Shown here: positions 40,589 through 50,715 of the stretch, piece by piece | How positions within the stretch are numbered: the first letter of the stretch is position 1 | Layout of the letters: each line of letters starts with the position of its first letter | DNA from: a virus | DNA length: 62,896 nucleotides | Virus record (IMG/VR): IMGVR_UViG_3300031857_000169 | Location: 1 to 62,896 of that record | Direction: 5' to 3' (one strand) | The notes under the pieces: generated by a model | What the model saw: the letters and a program-made list of their open reading frames with translations, nothing else | Database searches by the model: none | Told to the model about the DNA's origin: nothing | Translations under genes and position numbers: made by a program

Positions 40589-43500
40589 TTGTTTGTGAGT
40601 TGTTTACATAAAGTTTTATAAACCTGTCAAGTGCGGTAAAACCATTATTCAACCCAAAATAAAAGTGGAATGGTGCTCCCATAAGTATTGGGTCTTGACC
40701 TGGTGAATTAGGTGCTCCATAAACTACGTTTGTAATTGATGGGTCAGGAGATGGAGTAAAATTAGTTATATGCCAATCTTGTGTTGTAGTTGTTTTGAAA
40801 TAATCTGATGTTTGTGGGTCTAAATCTTGATATCTTGATTTATAAAAACCGTTGTTTGTTGTTAAAATCTGTGTATACCAATTGTTATTTTCTGTTCCGA
40901 AAATATTTTGAGTTGGTGTTGTTATTTGCCATTTATAAAAAGGCACTTCTTGAGTTGATGGATAACCAAAATTATAACCAACAAAAGGAGTTAAATTATA
41001 TGTTTGAACTCCAGGTGAATATCTTTTTCTAGTGACTGTTTGTTCTGAATCTGATTGGTAAAAAACACCGAAAACAGGTCTAGCAGGTGACTGTGTATCT
41101 TCACCAACAAAAAGATAGTTATTTGGGTAATTCTCATTTAAATATGGTTTAACTTTAAACTCACTGTTTGCAGAAAAGGCTTGTGCGAAATCACCGTCAA
41201 TTCTATCACCACCTCTATTACTATTAAAGAACTGTATAACTCCAATTCCTTCACCTTCATTACTGTTTGTGGCGATAGGTAACATTTGTTGTACTATAGT
41301 TTGGTTAATTAACCTTGAAATAATTCCCATTTGAAGTATATCTGAGTCATCATTATATGATGTTGACTTCATTTGATTAACAAAATAACCCTCAAGGTTT
41401 TCATTACCACAAACTTGATTTATAAAACCATCTCGTGGTCCTAAATCAACTATTGTTGTTGGTGATTGTAATTGTTTGTCATTATATCCAGGATTACTAA
41501 CAACCAATGATGCTAAATTGTTAGGAGGTGTAGGTGATGGTTTACCAATAAATTGATTAATAAATCTATCATAAGGTGACGATCTATAATAAAAACTATT
41601 TTGTGTGTCATCAAACACAATTGTATCTCTACAATAATTATAAGTGGGGTCTGTTACTGAGTTTGATGCGTATGTTGCGGTTTTATTAAACGACGGCATA
41701 TATAAGAAACCGTTAATCCAATTGTTTTGGAATACTCTAGCAAACACTCCTCGACAAGCGGCCAACATCAAAAGATATCTAACTTTCCATTCTAAAAATA
41801 ATAAAACATCTTCTTTATATTCTGTAATATATTTTTTATTCAATAGACAATAACAACCTTTTACTACTCTATCATCAGGTACGTCACAATTAGTACTGAC
41901 ACCAAAGTTAGTCCCTGATCCAGTATAACATTTTAATGATGTTAATCCTTCACAAGTAAGAGTGGATGTAAGACCTGTAATTAATCCTGATGAGTCAGCA
42001 TAATTACCTGTCGGTGGTGTACCAGGCGATGATAATGTTGGTGTACTTCCGGCACTTCCTGGTTTGAAGTAATAGAAATTATTGTTTTGATGTAATCCAT
42101 AACCCGTTTCAGAACCTACACCATCTTCCGTTCTTGTTGATGTTGGTAATCTATCACTTCTCATAACAAGTTTTGTTTCGTCAGAAAAGTTTACGGTACT
42201 TGCAAGATATCTATAATACGCTCTTGAATATAACGCATTGTAACCACTTGGTGGATCCCCATACTCGTCGTTTGTACTAACACTATCTAAATAACAATAA
42301 TATGTTGGTTGATTTGAAGGACCGTCTTGTGGAGTACCTGTACATCCAACCCCTGAACTTGTTGGTGAACCCGCACCAATGAATGTTCCTCCAACAAAAT
42401 AATCTTGTACGTATTTAGGTATTACTTGATTGAAAGGGGAGTTTGTTAGAAGGTTATACGGTGCGGATGATTGGGATGATACAGGAATAAACACTGGTGA
42501 TGTTGATGGTGTATATGACCCTGAATTATCATCAGTAGATAAATAATAATAAGGTAATGTCGAAGTAAATGCCGTAAATTGTCCAGGTGTCAAATCAAAA
42601 GTTAATGATGGAAAATATAAATTTGTTGTAGTATTATCCAAAGTATCATGAGATAATGGTTTAACATTATTAGTTGAGAGAGGTTGAATCGGATAGTTGA
42701 AGTAATATTCTCCTGTCACTATTGGACCTGTACCATAAGATGTCTCACCAAAAATATATGATAAGTCATATTCAATTTCTTGTTTAGGAGTGAAAGGGTC
42801 AACACCTCTAGTTAATATAATTACTTCAAGTGAATTTCTGTTTGAGGCTTCAACATTGTCAATTGCCGGTCCTAAATTTTGAAAAAGTGGGTCAGTATTT
42901 GTATATGGAAAACATTGGTTCTCATACACGAATTGAATTTCATGAAGTAAATATGTTAATGGATAATAACCTACATTGGTTATGTTAGCTAAGTTATAGA
43001 ATGAACTATATGTCATACCTGTTATGACTTGGAAGTACTCTATATCTGTTGGGTATTGTAAATAATTGTCTGTATCTCCAGTATTCAATAAGTAGACATT
43101 TGCGGTAATTCCGACAGAACCATTAGAGGAAGGGTTGGCATAATCAACAGTTCTTGATATTGGTGCAGATACGTTACCAAAAGCAGTAACCCCTGTAATT
43201 GCGTTATTATTGAATTGGTTTTCAGTCGCTCCTGTTATATTGACAGAACAATTTGATGAATTTGGGTCTTGGAAGGTAACCAATTCTCCTGTCCCCAATT
43301 GTAAGGTTGTTCCCGCTTTAGCCAATAATACTATAACTTGGTCTTCTATTGGGTCACTTGGTGTTGAGGTTAACGACGGGTTCAAAACTGTTTTTATTTT
43401 ATTGACACCTGTGCCAGGTGCGGAACCTACTGAATCATAAAAATATTTATCTCTCGTATTAAATTCATTTAGTTTTTGGGGATAAGTTTCTCTTGTTGGG

Positions 43501-46088
43501 TAAGCAAACCATCTTTCATCACCACCGCTTGTTAATTCAGCGGCGAATAAGAAAGGTTGTGGAGCGTGAAGTTTATATTTTTCTGAAGGTTCTATAACAT
43601 CATAACCCGAAAACATTCTTTGGAAATCTAATAAAGCCCTTTCTAAAACATTAGGGGTAATTTCTTCATTAAAAACTCTATTCAAAAGAGATCTATACCT
43701 ACTAGATCCTCCACAATAAAATTTACCTCCTGCGTTGTCATCTATGTCGGTATTGTCATCGATTTGAGCATAATTTGAGTGTTCAGATAGAGAATAAAAT
43801 TGTGGTTGATTAACTGGTGCTAAAAATGTATTGTCGGTTGATGTCTGTGCTGGACTTCCAGCATCAGCTTGTTGTTGATTATAACCATCATTAAGTTGTT
43901 GTGTTACAGAACCAATATCAAAATCATCGTCAACCTCAACATCACCACAATCACATGAACATGAATTACATTCGGGATATGCAAGCATAGGAAGTCCTAT
44001 CCTCCTAAATCCTTTTAGTCTTACTATGTAAACTATTACAAACGCAAAGAATAGTATGTATAACGCAAGTTTGAATAAAGCTTGTAATATTTGCCACGCC
44101 GCCCTTAGAACCGCACCTATGTTTATTACAGGACCTCCTGGTATTGCCGTTGCGGCACTTTCAATTGCGGAATTAATCGCATCAATAGTTTCTCTTACTT
44201 GTATGTAGAGAAAATATATACATAATATAATAAGAACCCACTTTAAGACAGGCCATGCCCATGCAACAAAGTGTGCAACAAATAACAATATAAGAATTGG
44301 GAATGTTAAAATGTTTAATAACAACATCGCCAAGAAATAAATAAAATCAAATTTCTGAACCGCATCATTTACAGGAAATGGATTGTTTTTTGATATACAT
44401 TCCCTGTCATCTATTTCTTTAATACCTAAATGTCTTGACCTCAAAATACCATTTTTGTATCTATCCAAGAACATTGCTGTAGTATATACTTTGTTATAAT
44501 TAAATTCATAGAATCTATCTTCACAGTCAATTGCTTCTTGAACCATTGCAGAATCACCGTAATCATCCCAATCTAAACTAAATGCATATGAACGATACGC
44601 ATCGTAACTTGCTTGGTCATAAAATGAAAACTCAAAAATTTGATTTTGTGATGTGTCTACCGCAGTACAGTTTACAACAATGTTAGCACCAGGTGATGTG
44701 ATTGGGATAGACGTTAAACTACCTGTATATGGTACACCATTAATTGTAATGGAAACGTCTTGACTGTTTGTAAAATTTTGTAATATTAACCCTCCTGTTT
44801 GTAGTGGTAAAACTAATGGGGGGGACGAAGAAGTTGATGTACCAGGAACGTTTACAGTAAAATCGGTTGGGGGGTTTAACGTTGGGTCAGCATTAGGTGT
44901 TGTTATTGCCCATCCGTATTCTTTAATATTAGGTACTAAAAAATTAGCCCTTAGAATTTCATTCTCAATACCACCGTCATTTTGCCAACTTACCTTAAAC
45001 CTATATTTTCCTTTTGTTGGTATACCGACATTTGGGTCTATTGATAATATTTGGTTACCAAACTCATCTGTTGTCACATAATCTAAATTCATTGGGACTT
45101 TAACCAAAAAAGTACCATCTCCATCTATAACTTTACCACCTTGTTCGAAAAAATACTCTTCTAATATTGGATTTCCATTATCATCAATATTTATAGTTTG
45201 TCTTATTGCAGAAATTCTTCCTTGCCCTGCTTTCAAACTACAAAAGTTACCAGCTTTAAAAGGAACTCTACAATTAGTCTTTAACGCTTCCTCATCTTGT
45301 GTGGTTGCAATAGACCCCATGAATACTCCTGTAGGTTTTATTGTTAAATTAACTTCTGTCGATAAATCAAAGTCTGTTCTTGTAATACCAATAAAACAAA
45401 TATCAGGGTCACCCCATAATGGTTCTACATTTACTTGTTTATATAAAGTTAATATTTGAGGTAACTCGTTTAAGTTACTTGAGGATTTAAATTGAGATCC
45501 GTTTACTTGACTTTCTACCGCTAAACCAGCGTCAATCAAATCTTGTGGTGATAATGAAAAACAACCAATATCAGATAAATCGAGATTCATTACCAAAGTT
45601 TGCTGTCCTGTTGGGACACCAAAAATCATAAAGTCACCACTATCGTTTGTTGATACAGTGTACTTATAATACTTGTCATAAACTTCTATTATAGATTTTT
45701 CAAGTAATACTTCATCTCTATCGAAGAATGTCCCTGTAGGAACGTGTCCTACGTATTGTGGAGACTTAGGTAATAAATTATATTTATACCCATCTTCATT
45801 TTTATCTGTTGGTGTTTTATATGGGTATAGTTCTGATATTATTGGGTTATTTGAGTCTTCATTTGTTAATGGAATGAATACAGACAATTTTGCATTTGGT
45901 AAACCAAATCCACCGTTAACTGAAATTCTTCCAGCTATGACACCATAATCAGAACATCTTCTTTGATATATTTCAGTTTGTGTTAACTTTAGTGAAAGAA
46001 TCTCAATGAAATCGAAGTCTTGGTCAAATTGAAGATTAACTTGTTTATCAACTCCTATGTTGGTTCTGATTCTATATGAATGTGGCAT
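40581..46088 (-). CDS. Very large tail/baseplate protein with internal transmembrane helices
   Basis: 1835 residues. The first 450 residues contain carbohydrate-binding or Ig-like beta domains with a structural look (G-R-I-S-V-N-G-G-F-G-L-P-N-A-K-L-S-V-F-I-P; Y-K-Y-T-V-S-T-N-D-S-G-D-F-M-I-F-G-V-P-T-G). Around 575-710 there are at least three strongly hydrophobic helices (FIYFLAMLLLNILTFPILIL; VLIILCIYFLYIQV; LYILFFAFVIVYIV), followed by C-N-S-C-S-C-D-C. The C-terminal half is soluble. In gene order it occupies the place of T4 gp7. Membrane helices within a tail protein are unusual and could contact the host inner membrane during DNA entry. Confidence 0.72.
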   Translation of the reverse strand: MPHSYRIRTNIGVDKQVNLQFDQDFDFIEILSLKLTQTEIYQRRCSDYGVIAGRISVNGGFGLPNAKLSVFIPLTNEDSNNPIISELYPYKTPTDKNEDGYKYNLLPKSPQYVGHVPTGTFFDRDEVLLEKSIIEVYDKYYKYTVSTNDSGDFMIFGVPTGQQTLVMNLDLSDIGCFSLSPQDLIDAGLAVESQVNGSQFKSSSNLNELPQILTLYKQVNVEPLWGDPDICFIGITRTDFDLSTEVNLTIKPTGVFMGSIATTQDEEALKTNCRVPFKAGNFCSLKAGQGRISAIRQTINIDDNGNPILEEYFFEQGGKVIDGDGTFLVKVPMNLDYVTTDEFGNQILSIDPNVGIPTKGKYRFKVSWQNDGGIENEILRANFLVPNIKEYGWAITTPNADPTLNPPTDFTVNVPGTSTSSSPPLVLPLQTGGLILQNFTNSQDVSITINGVPYTGSLTSIPITSPGANIVVNCTAVDTSQNQIFEFSFYDQASYDAYRSYAFSLDWDDYGDSAMVQEAIDCEDRFYEFNYNKVYTTAMFLDRYKNGILRSRHLGIKEIDDRECISKNNPFPVNDAVQKFDFIYFLAMLLLNILTFPILILLFVAHFVAWAWPVLKWVLIILCIYFLYIQVRETIDAINSAIESAATAIPGGPVINIGAVLRAAWQILQALFKLALYILFFAFVIVYIVRLKGFRRIGLPMLAYPECNSCSCDCGDVEVDDDFDIGSVTQQLNDGYNQQQADAGSPAQTSTDNTFLAPVNQPQFYSLSEHSNYAQIDDNTDIDDNAGGKFYCGGSSRYRSLLNRVFNEEITPNVLERALLDFQRMFSGYDVIEPSEKYKLHAPQPFLFAAELTSGGDERWFAYPTRETYPQKLNEFNTRDKYFYDSVGSAPGTGVNKIKTVLNPSLTSTPSDPIEDQVIVLLAKAGTTLQLGTGELVTFQDPNSSNCSVNITGATENQFNNNAITGVTAFGNVSAPISRTVDYANPSSNGSVGITANVYLLNTGDTDNYLQYPTDIEYFQVITGMTYSSFYNLANITNVGYYPLTYLLHEIQFVYENQCFPYTNTDPLFQNLGPAIDNVEASNRNSLEVIILTRGVDPFTPKQEIEYDLSYIFGETSYGTGPIVTGEYYFNYPIQPLSTNNVKPLSHDTLDNTTTNLYFPSLTFDLTPGQFTAFTSTLPYYYLSTDDNSGSYTPSTSPVFIPVSSQSSAPYNLLTNSPFNQVIPKYVQDYFVGGTFIGAGSPTSSGVGCTGTPQDGPSNQPTYYCYLDSVSTNDEYGDPPSGYNALYSRAYYRYLASTVNFSDETKLVMRSDRLPTSTRTEDGVGSETGYGLHQNNNFYYFKPGSAGSTPTLSSPGTPPTGNYADSSGLITGLTSTLTCEGLTSLKCYTGSGTNFGVSTNCDVPDDRVVKGCYCLLNKKYITEYKEDVLLFLEWKVRYLLMLAACRGVFARVFQNNWINGFLYMPSFNKTATYASNSVTDPTYNYCRDTIVFDDTQNSFYYRSSPYDRFINQFIGKPSPTPPNNLASLVVSNPGYNDKQLQSPTTIVDLGPRDGFINQVCGNENLEGYFVNQMKSTSYNDDSDILQMGIISRLINQTIVQQMLPIATNSNEGEGIGVIQFFNSNRGGDRIDGDFAQAFSANSEFKVKPYLNENYPNNYLFVGEDTQSPARPVFGVFYQSDSEQTVTRKRYSPGVQTYNLTPFVGYNFGYPSTQEVPFYKWQITTPTQNIFGTENNNWYTQILTTNNGFYKSRYQDLDPQTSDYFKTTTTQDWHITNFTPSPDPSITNVVYGAPNSPGQDPILMGAPFHFYFGLNNGFTALDRFIKLYVNNSQTNG

Positions 46089-46105
46089 TAAATTATCTTT
46101 TTTTG

Positions 46106-46113
46106 ATAAATAG
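46106..46113 (-). promoter_or_regulatory. CTATTTAT element upstream of the 40581..46088 gene
   Basis: Coding-strand CTATTTAT 17 bases before the ATG at 46088; one mismatch to the ATATTTAT consensus. Confidence 0.35.
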
Positions 46114-46162
46114 TTTATTTCCTATTTTCAAAAAATAATCACAATACTTGAAAAGGAAATTA

Positions 46163-48004
46163 TCAGCTGAATGTTACTGTTGATAAATTAAGAACACTAA
46201 CTCTAATATCAACATTTGGGAATCGAACTTGATAAACCTGTGTTGGGTCGGCAAATATTGTATCTGATATCAAACCTATTTGTTTTGTTGACGGATTAGA
46301 ATAAGGTTGTGATGTCTGAGCCGATGAATATTGTCCTCCTACTTTATTAAAGACTTGAATGTCGTCTATAGATAATACACCATTCTCTGATTGTATTTGT
46401 CTTCTTAGTTCAGATATATTGACATTTTCACCTAATTGTCTATTAACTGGTGACATATATGTTGAGACTATATCTATTATTTTAGCAATTATCGCTCCTT
46501 GACTTTGAGATGAATCTAAAACAACCGATATATCAAATCCTAAATCAATCACATTTGCACTTTCAACTGAAATGTAATCATTTATCATTCGGTAATTGGA
46601 AAGGTAATTTGCAATATTTGTTTTAATTGCATTTGGGGTTACTGATGTTAGTTTTCCACTAGAGTCGTATGAAAGTATTTTTATTTTAATTTTATTATTT
46701 TCTTCAACTATTGAGACTTTAGAGGGTGCTCCAAACTGTGAGGGCATAGTTCTCAATATAGAATCATAATCGTTAACCGTCACCGCTCTGTTTTGAGCAG
46801 AGAAATTAAACGCAACCAAATTTCTTATTTCTTCTAACGTAGGTGCAGGTGCTCCTCCAATGGCGGCAATTGGGTTCGAACAACTTAATGAATTTACAGT
46901 AGTTGTATTTATAATTTCTGATGGTCCGTTTACAAAAAAGTTACTCCTTTGTACTTGACTAATAACTCCTACACCAACATTACTTGAAACTCCTCCACCA
47001 ACTCTATACTGTATAAACAAAGTTGAGTTTGATTTTAGCGTACTACCTAATCCTAAATTATCTGAATATTTATTTAGGTTCAAAACAATCCCATCTCTTG
47101 CAAAATCTCTTAATTGATTTTCTGCTGAATTGTTTCCACCACCAAAAGTCATTTTCATAAAACCTTGTGGTGTATATTCAGTTATAAATTTGTCACTTGT
47201 TGTTATATATTTTCCTATCTTTATACCAGGCGCATCAGACGGTTTAGTTGGGTCTTCAACAAAAACTCTATCTTCTACTAATGACCTTACTTCATACCAC
47301 CTATTGGTTGTAGACAAAAATTCTTGGTCTGTGGGAACATTTGTGTAAGCGGTTCCATCTTTGACAATTACACTAGTCACACCTAAAACATTTCTTTCGG
47401 GTAAAAATAATTCAAAAAATGGTCTAACGTCATTTGGAGTAATGATTCTTTTAAAAACTTTTGTTAAACCGTTAACAACAACTTCTCTTTTTGTTATCGT
47501 ATAATTAAGTAGTCCTCCATCAGCATCAAAATTAGGTCTTACAATTCTTGAGTTTGGTTGTCCTTCCCCATTAAATTGTGAAGAAAAGTCTATATCGTAT
47601 ACCGTTTCAAATGATTGTCCAGCACCGTTTACTTGTGTTCCTCTTCTTAAAATCCCACAATATCTAATATCTTCTTTATCACCAAATGCAGGTACAGTTA
47701 TAGAAAAATCCACTAATGAAACAGAGGGTCTTTGTCCAGGAATTTTTAAACCATAAGTTCTTGCTATATTATATAATGAGTTTTTTTGTTGAGCAAATTG
47801 TAAAACAGTTTCTTGTAAACTTCTGTCAATTTGATAATTAAGATTATCGGCAACTGCCGCATTCATATCCATCAAAACTGAAAATACAGATGCGTCGTTA
47901 AAATTTTGTATTAACTCAGGATAATATGTTTTTACAAAATTTATAAGTTCCCCTCTTACTGCTTGGAAGTCCCTTACTGTATACGAAATCTTTTTTTCTG
48001 CCAT
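46163..48004 (-). CDS. Baseplate wedge protein, gp6/Baseplate_J-like
   Basis: 613 residues, close to T4 gp6 (660). The N-terminus (V-R-D-F-Q-A-V-R-G-E-L-I-N-F-V-K-T-Y-Y-P-E-L) with the following D-A-S-V-F-S-V-L-M-D-M-N-A-A-V-A-D-N-L-N-Y is the typical start of gp6-type wedge proteins. The middle and C-terminal domains carry the Baseplate_J features N-R-A-V-T-V-N-D-Y-D-S-I-L-R-T-M-P-S-Q-F-G. It forms the ring around the hub with gp25 and controls sheath contraction. It lies 6 bases downstream of gp25, the same order as in T4. Confidence 0.88.
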   Translation of the reverse strand: MAEKKISYTVRDFQAVRGELINFVKTYYPELIQNFNDASVFSVLMDMNAAVADNLNYQIDRSLQETVLQFAQQKNSLYNIARTYGLKIPGQRPSVSLVDFSITVPAFGDKEDIRYCGILRRGTQVNGAGQSFETVYDIDFSSQFNGEGQPNSRIVRPNFDADGGLLNYTITKREVVVNGLTKVFKRIITPNDVRPFFELFLPERNVLGVTSVIVKDGTAYTNVPTDQEFLSTTNRWYEVRSLVEDRVFVEDPTKPSDAPGIKIGKYITTSDKFITEYTPQGFMKMTFGGGNNSAENQLRDFARDGIVLNLNKYSDNLGLGSTLKSNSTLFIQYRVGGGVSSNVGVGVISQVQRSNFFVNGPSEIINTTTVNSLSCSNPIAAIGGAPAPTLEEIRNLVAFNFSAQNRAVTVNDYDSILRTMPSQFGAPSKVSIVEENNKIKIKILSYDSSGKLTSVTPNAIKTNIANYLSNYRMINDYISVESANVIDLGFDISVVLDSSQSQGAIIAKIIDIVSTYMSPVNRQLGENVNISELRRQIQSENGVLSIDDIQVFNKVGGQYSSAQTSQPYSNPSTKQIGLISDTIFADPTQVYQVRFPNVDIRVSVLNLSTVTFS

Positions 48005-48010
48005 ATAATA

Positions 48011-48469
48011 TTAAATATTCAAAATAATGAAATCTCCACTTTCGAAAGATTCACTAGTTATTTTATAATCTATTCTAACTTTTGCCGTATGTTCTAATTG
48101 ACCAATGTTAGGAACTGTGAATTCTTTTTGGTCATTACCACTAATATACGTACCTTTATTTTCTAATTCTGTAGATGCGTCTGTGATTTTAATGTTGGTA
48201 ATCAATACTCCAGGCATATATTGTTCGACAGAATCTCTAATTTCTGATTCTATCTCAGCGAATGTGGGTCCATCTAATGGTTCAAAAATATATTCATATA
48301 TTCTTGTTCCAAAATCAGGTAAATAATATCTAGACCCCTTTCTTGTTAATAATAAGTGTGTTAAATTAGAACGAACTTCTTCTGATGAATAGTCAGTTAA
48401 ATCTAAAAACTTCCCATTGAAGGAATCTCTAAAGGGGAAGGTAATACCATATGTTACTCCATTTGCCAT
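48011..48469 (-). CDS. Baseplate wedge protein gp25-like (GPW/gp25 family)
   Basis: 152 residues (T4 gp25 is 132). The family signature L-L-L-T-R-K-G-S-R-Y-Y-L-P-D-F-G-T-R-I (39-57) and Y-I-F-E-P-L-D (60-66) is clear. The following helix contains the expected acidic segment (EIESEIRDSVEQYMPG). gp25 is the lysozyme-like wedge component that nucleates sheath polymerisation. It heads the baseplate operon and is preceded by an ATATTTAT element. Confidence 0.92.
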   Translation of the reverse strand: MANGVTYGITFPFRDSFNGKFLDLTDYSSEEVRSNLTHLLLTRKGSRYYLPDFGTRIYEYIFEPLDGPTFAEIESEIRDSVEQYMPGVLITNIKITDASTELENKGTYISGNDQKEFTVPNIGQLEHTAKVRIDYKITSESFESGDFIILNI

Positions 48470-48474
48470 ATCAT

Positions 48475-48482
48475 ATAAATAT
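48475..48482 (-). promoter_or_regulatory. ATATTTAT element upstream of gp25-like gene
   Basis: Coding-strand ATATTTAT 5 bases before the ATG at 48469. Confidence 0.45.
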
Positions 48483-48510
48483 AAACCTCATTATTTTTAT
48501 ATAAACAAGA

Positions 48511-48532
48511 AATCACTGTTTTCACAGTGATT
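48511..48532 (-). terminator. Intrinsic terminator after the DUF5522-like gene
   Basis: A perfect 9-bp stem (AATCACTGT / ACAGTGATT) with a 4-base loop, overlapping the stop codon; T-rich sequence follows on the minus strand. Confidence 0.7.
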
Positions 48533-48743
48533 CCTTTAATGTTGTATTACCTTTTTTATGTTTGGGTTCATATGGACAATGGAGACAACCTGAACCACAA
48601 CAACTTCCTCTTTTTTTGTGATAAAATTCCGTCATAACCATCTTACCGTCTTTCCAATAAAAGTCTGTATCCTGTAATTTAGGTTTTATAAATTCCCTAA
48701 TATACATTTCTTGTATCCAATCTTTTGATGCCCCTACATTCAT
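48522..48743 (-). CDS. DUF5522-like Cys-rich protein
   Basis: 73 residues. The core Y-H-K-K-R-G-S-C-C-G-S-G-C-L-H-C-P-Y-E-P matches the R-G-x-C-C-x-x-x-C-x-H-C-P-Y signature of DUF5522, a small family common in Bacteroidota genomes. The four Cys and one His probably bind zinc or another metal. It precedes the helix-forming Y-I-R-E-F-I-K-P-K-L region in translation order reversed only by the short N-terminal helix. It lies directly downstream of the ribonucleotide reductase gene and ends in a terminator; function unknown. Confidence 0.75.
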   Translation of the reverse strand: MNVGASKDWIQEMYIREFIKPKLQDTDFYWKDGKMVMTEFYHKKRGSCCGSGCLHCPYEPKHKKGNTTLKESL

Positions 48744-48767
48744 ATTAATTTTTTTTTCTTAAATTAT

Positions 48768-48801
48768 ACAACGCCAACAGTATTTGATATGTTAGCGTTG
48801 T
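48768..48801 (-). terminator. Hairpin after the ribonucleotide reductase gene
   Basis: Stem of 7 bp (ACAACGC / GCGTTGT), one C-A mismatch, then 4 bp (AACA / TGTT) with an 11-base loop, 28 bases beyond the reductase stop. The tail is AT-rich without an immediate T run, so termination is less certain. Confidence 0.5.
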
Positions 48802-48828
48802 ATTATTACCCCATTGTACTTTCATTTC

Positions 48829-50688
48829 TTAAACAATTTCACAAGCTCCGCCAGCACAAGCTACTTCACCTCTTAAATCTGTATTGTCTTGTAACTCGAT
48901 AACTTTTGTTAAATCAACATCTTTCAAAGTGTTAACTAATCTTTCAAAATCTTCTTTTGTACAATCTTCAAATGGAGCTTGTGTGTAAGTTCCTCCGTTA
49001 TAAGGTAGAACAGACAAACCATTGTAGTATTTTCTGTTTTTCCACATCCAATCACCTACAAGTTCCCATTCATCTTCTTTGATTGAAACTGTCGCTGATA
49101 CATTATGTGAGTTCTGTCCACCTCTGTGTCCACTTCTTACCCACTCTTGTGATACTTTCTTAACTCTTTCCAACATTTGGAACACAGATTCGTATCGTAG
49201 AATTGAACCTTCAGGTGCCATTTGAGGGATAGTAATTACAGCTGTATCATGAGGACGGAAGTATTCGTCTTCTACCAACTCTGGATGGTTGATTGCAAGA
49301 TAAGAATAAATCGCTTCATTCTTACCAACACGGATTCTTCTCAAATAATAGTCATTATGCCAAGCGTGAATTCCTGAAGAAGTTCCCAATACTAATGATG
49401 ATGTCCCTGAAGGTTTAACGGTTGTTGTTCTTGCTGCTTTATTAATTCCGATGAGGTTTGCAACTCTTTCGTTTTCTTCTTTTACCGCCTGTGCCGCAGC
49501 TTTCATATCATAACCTAAAACAACACCAGAACCAATACCTGTCATACCAACACCAATAAGTGCGTCTTTTTCTGTTGTTCTTTTCCATACATCACGTAGG
49601 TAGTGGAAGTCAGTATATCCCGCTTGTAGTGTTCCGATGAATGCGGCACCTCTAACTCTTTTTTCAAAATCTTCTTGTGACTCAATGTCCGAAGCGTTTA
49701 CCTCACACAAGTTACAGAATTGATAAGGACGAAGCCCAATTTCACAACAAGGGTTTGTTCCCCAATCTTTGTCATTTGACAAGTAGATTCCTGGCTCTCC
49801 TGCTCCTGACAATTCAATTCGTTTCCAAAGTTCCATAAAATATTCTTGTGTTACTTTGTGACGAAGAAGAACTGCTGAGTTATTTGCTCTACCTCTTTGT
49901 GGATTGTTCTCCCACCAATTACCTGACTTACAAGAAATCATTTCATCATCATCAGCACTGAATAATGAGATAAGTGCCGCTCTACGAATACCACCTGCTA
50001 ATACCGCATCTGCAATATGACATACAATATCGTGAGTTTCAATCGGGGTTAGTTTTTCTCCTTCTTGTTTTGCGTCCAACACTTTTGTAATGTTATGAAT
50101 ACAATCTTTAAGTGGTTGAGGTCCTGGTGCTTTTCCTCCTGATGTTACAAGTAACGCTCCTTTATGACGAATATCAGAAAAATCAAACACAGGTGTAGAT
50201 GATTTTGTCCCCAAGTATGATTCAATTAATACTTTAATAGCATCTGCCCATCCTTCGATTGAATCTCCGATGAGGTATCTTCTTGTTCTGTTTGGATTTG
50301 GTTTTTTTATTTCAGGTAGTTTATCTACGTGGTGTTTTTGAACTGAGAATCCAACTCCTGTTCCACCTAATAATAGGAACATAGTTTCTGCAAACGCATC
50401 TGTATGGTCGATTGGTAAGTAAGCACAATTGTAAACTCTGTTTGGCGAGATTTCAATTGGTTTACCACCAAATTGTAATGATCTCATTGATGGAAGAATT
50501 TTTTTATCATATACCATTTGATATACTTCTTCAATCTGATCTTTGATTTGTGGGTATTTCTTTTGGTGCATCTCTTTGTTTCGTGTCACCAATTCTTCCC
50601 ATGTTTCCCTTCTATTTAATTCGGGAATAAATTTAGCGTATTTCATATACACTGTAATATCACTCAATATTTTTTGCGAAATATCCAT
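48829..50688 (-). CDS. Class II (adenosylcobalamin-dependent) ribonucleotide reductase, monomeric type
   Basis: 619 residues from the ATG at 50688 (an in-frame TTG lies three codons earlier). It has the ten-stranded barrel of RNRs. The N-terminal Cys is in VYNCAYLP (near 86); the thiyl-radical loop is N-P-C-C-E-I (near 314, Cys and Glu as required) followed by FCNLCEVN; the C-terminal redox pair is C-A-G-G-A-C at the very end, the CxxxxC of monomeric B12-type enzymes. It lacks the dimeric class I features. It makes dNTPs from ribonucleotides using host-derived cobalamin and needs no oxygen or small subunit, an advantage across host growth states. Confidence 0.9.
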   Translation of the reverse strand: MDISQKILSDITVYMKYAKFIPELNRRETWEELVTRNKEMHQKKYPQIKDQIEEVYQMVYDKKILPSMRSLQFGGKPIEISPNRVYNCAYLPIDHTDAFAETMFLLLGGTGVGFSVQKHHVDKLPEIKKPNPNRTRRYLIGDSIEGWADAIKVLIESYLGTKSSTPVFDFSDIRHKGALLVTSGGKAPGPQPLKDCIHNITKVLDAKQEGEKLTPIETHDIVCHIADAVLAGGIRRAALISLFSADDDEMISCKSGNWWENNPQRGRANNSAVLLRHKVTQEYFMELWKRIELSGAGEPGIYLSNDKDWGTNPCCEIGLRPYQFCNLCEVNASDIESQEDFEKRVRGAAFIGTLQAGYTDFHYLRDVWKRTTEKDALIGVGMTGIGSGVVLGYDMKAAAQAVKEENERVANLIGINKAARTTTVKPSGTSSLVLGTSSGIHAWHNDYYLRRIRVGKNEAIYSYLAINHPELVEDEYFRPHDTAVITIPQMAPEGSILRYESVFQMLERVKKVSQEWVRSGHRGGQNSHNVSATVSIKEDEWELVGDWMWKNRKYYNGLSVLPYNGGTYTQAPFEDCTKEDFERLVNTLKDVDLTKVIELQDNTDLRGEVACAGGACEIV

Positions 50689-50715
50689 TTTTAACAAATT
50701 TAATAATTTTTATTT

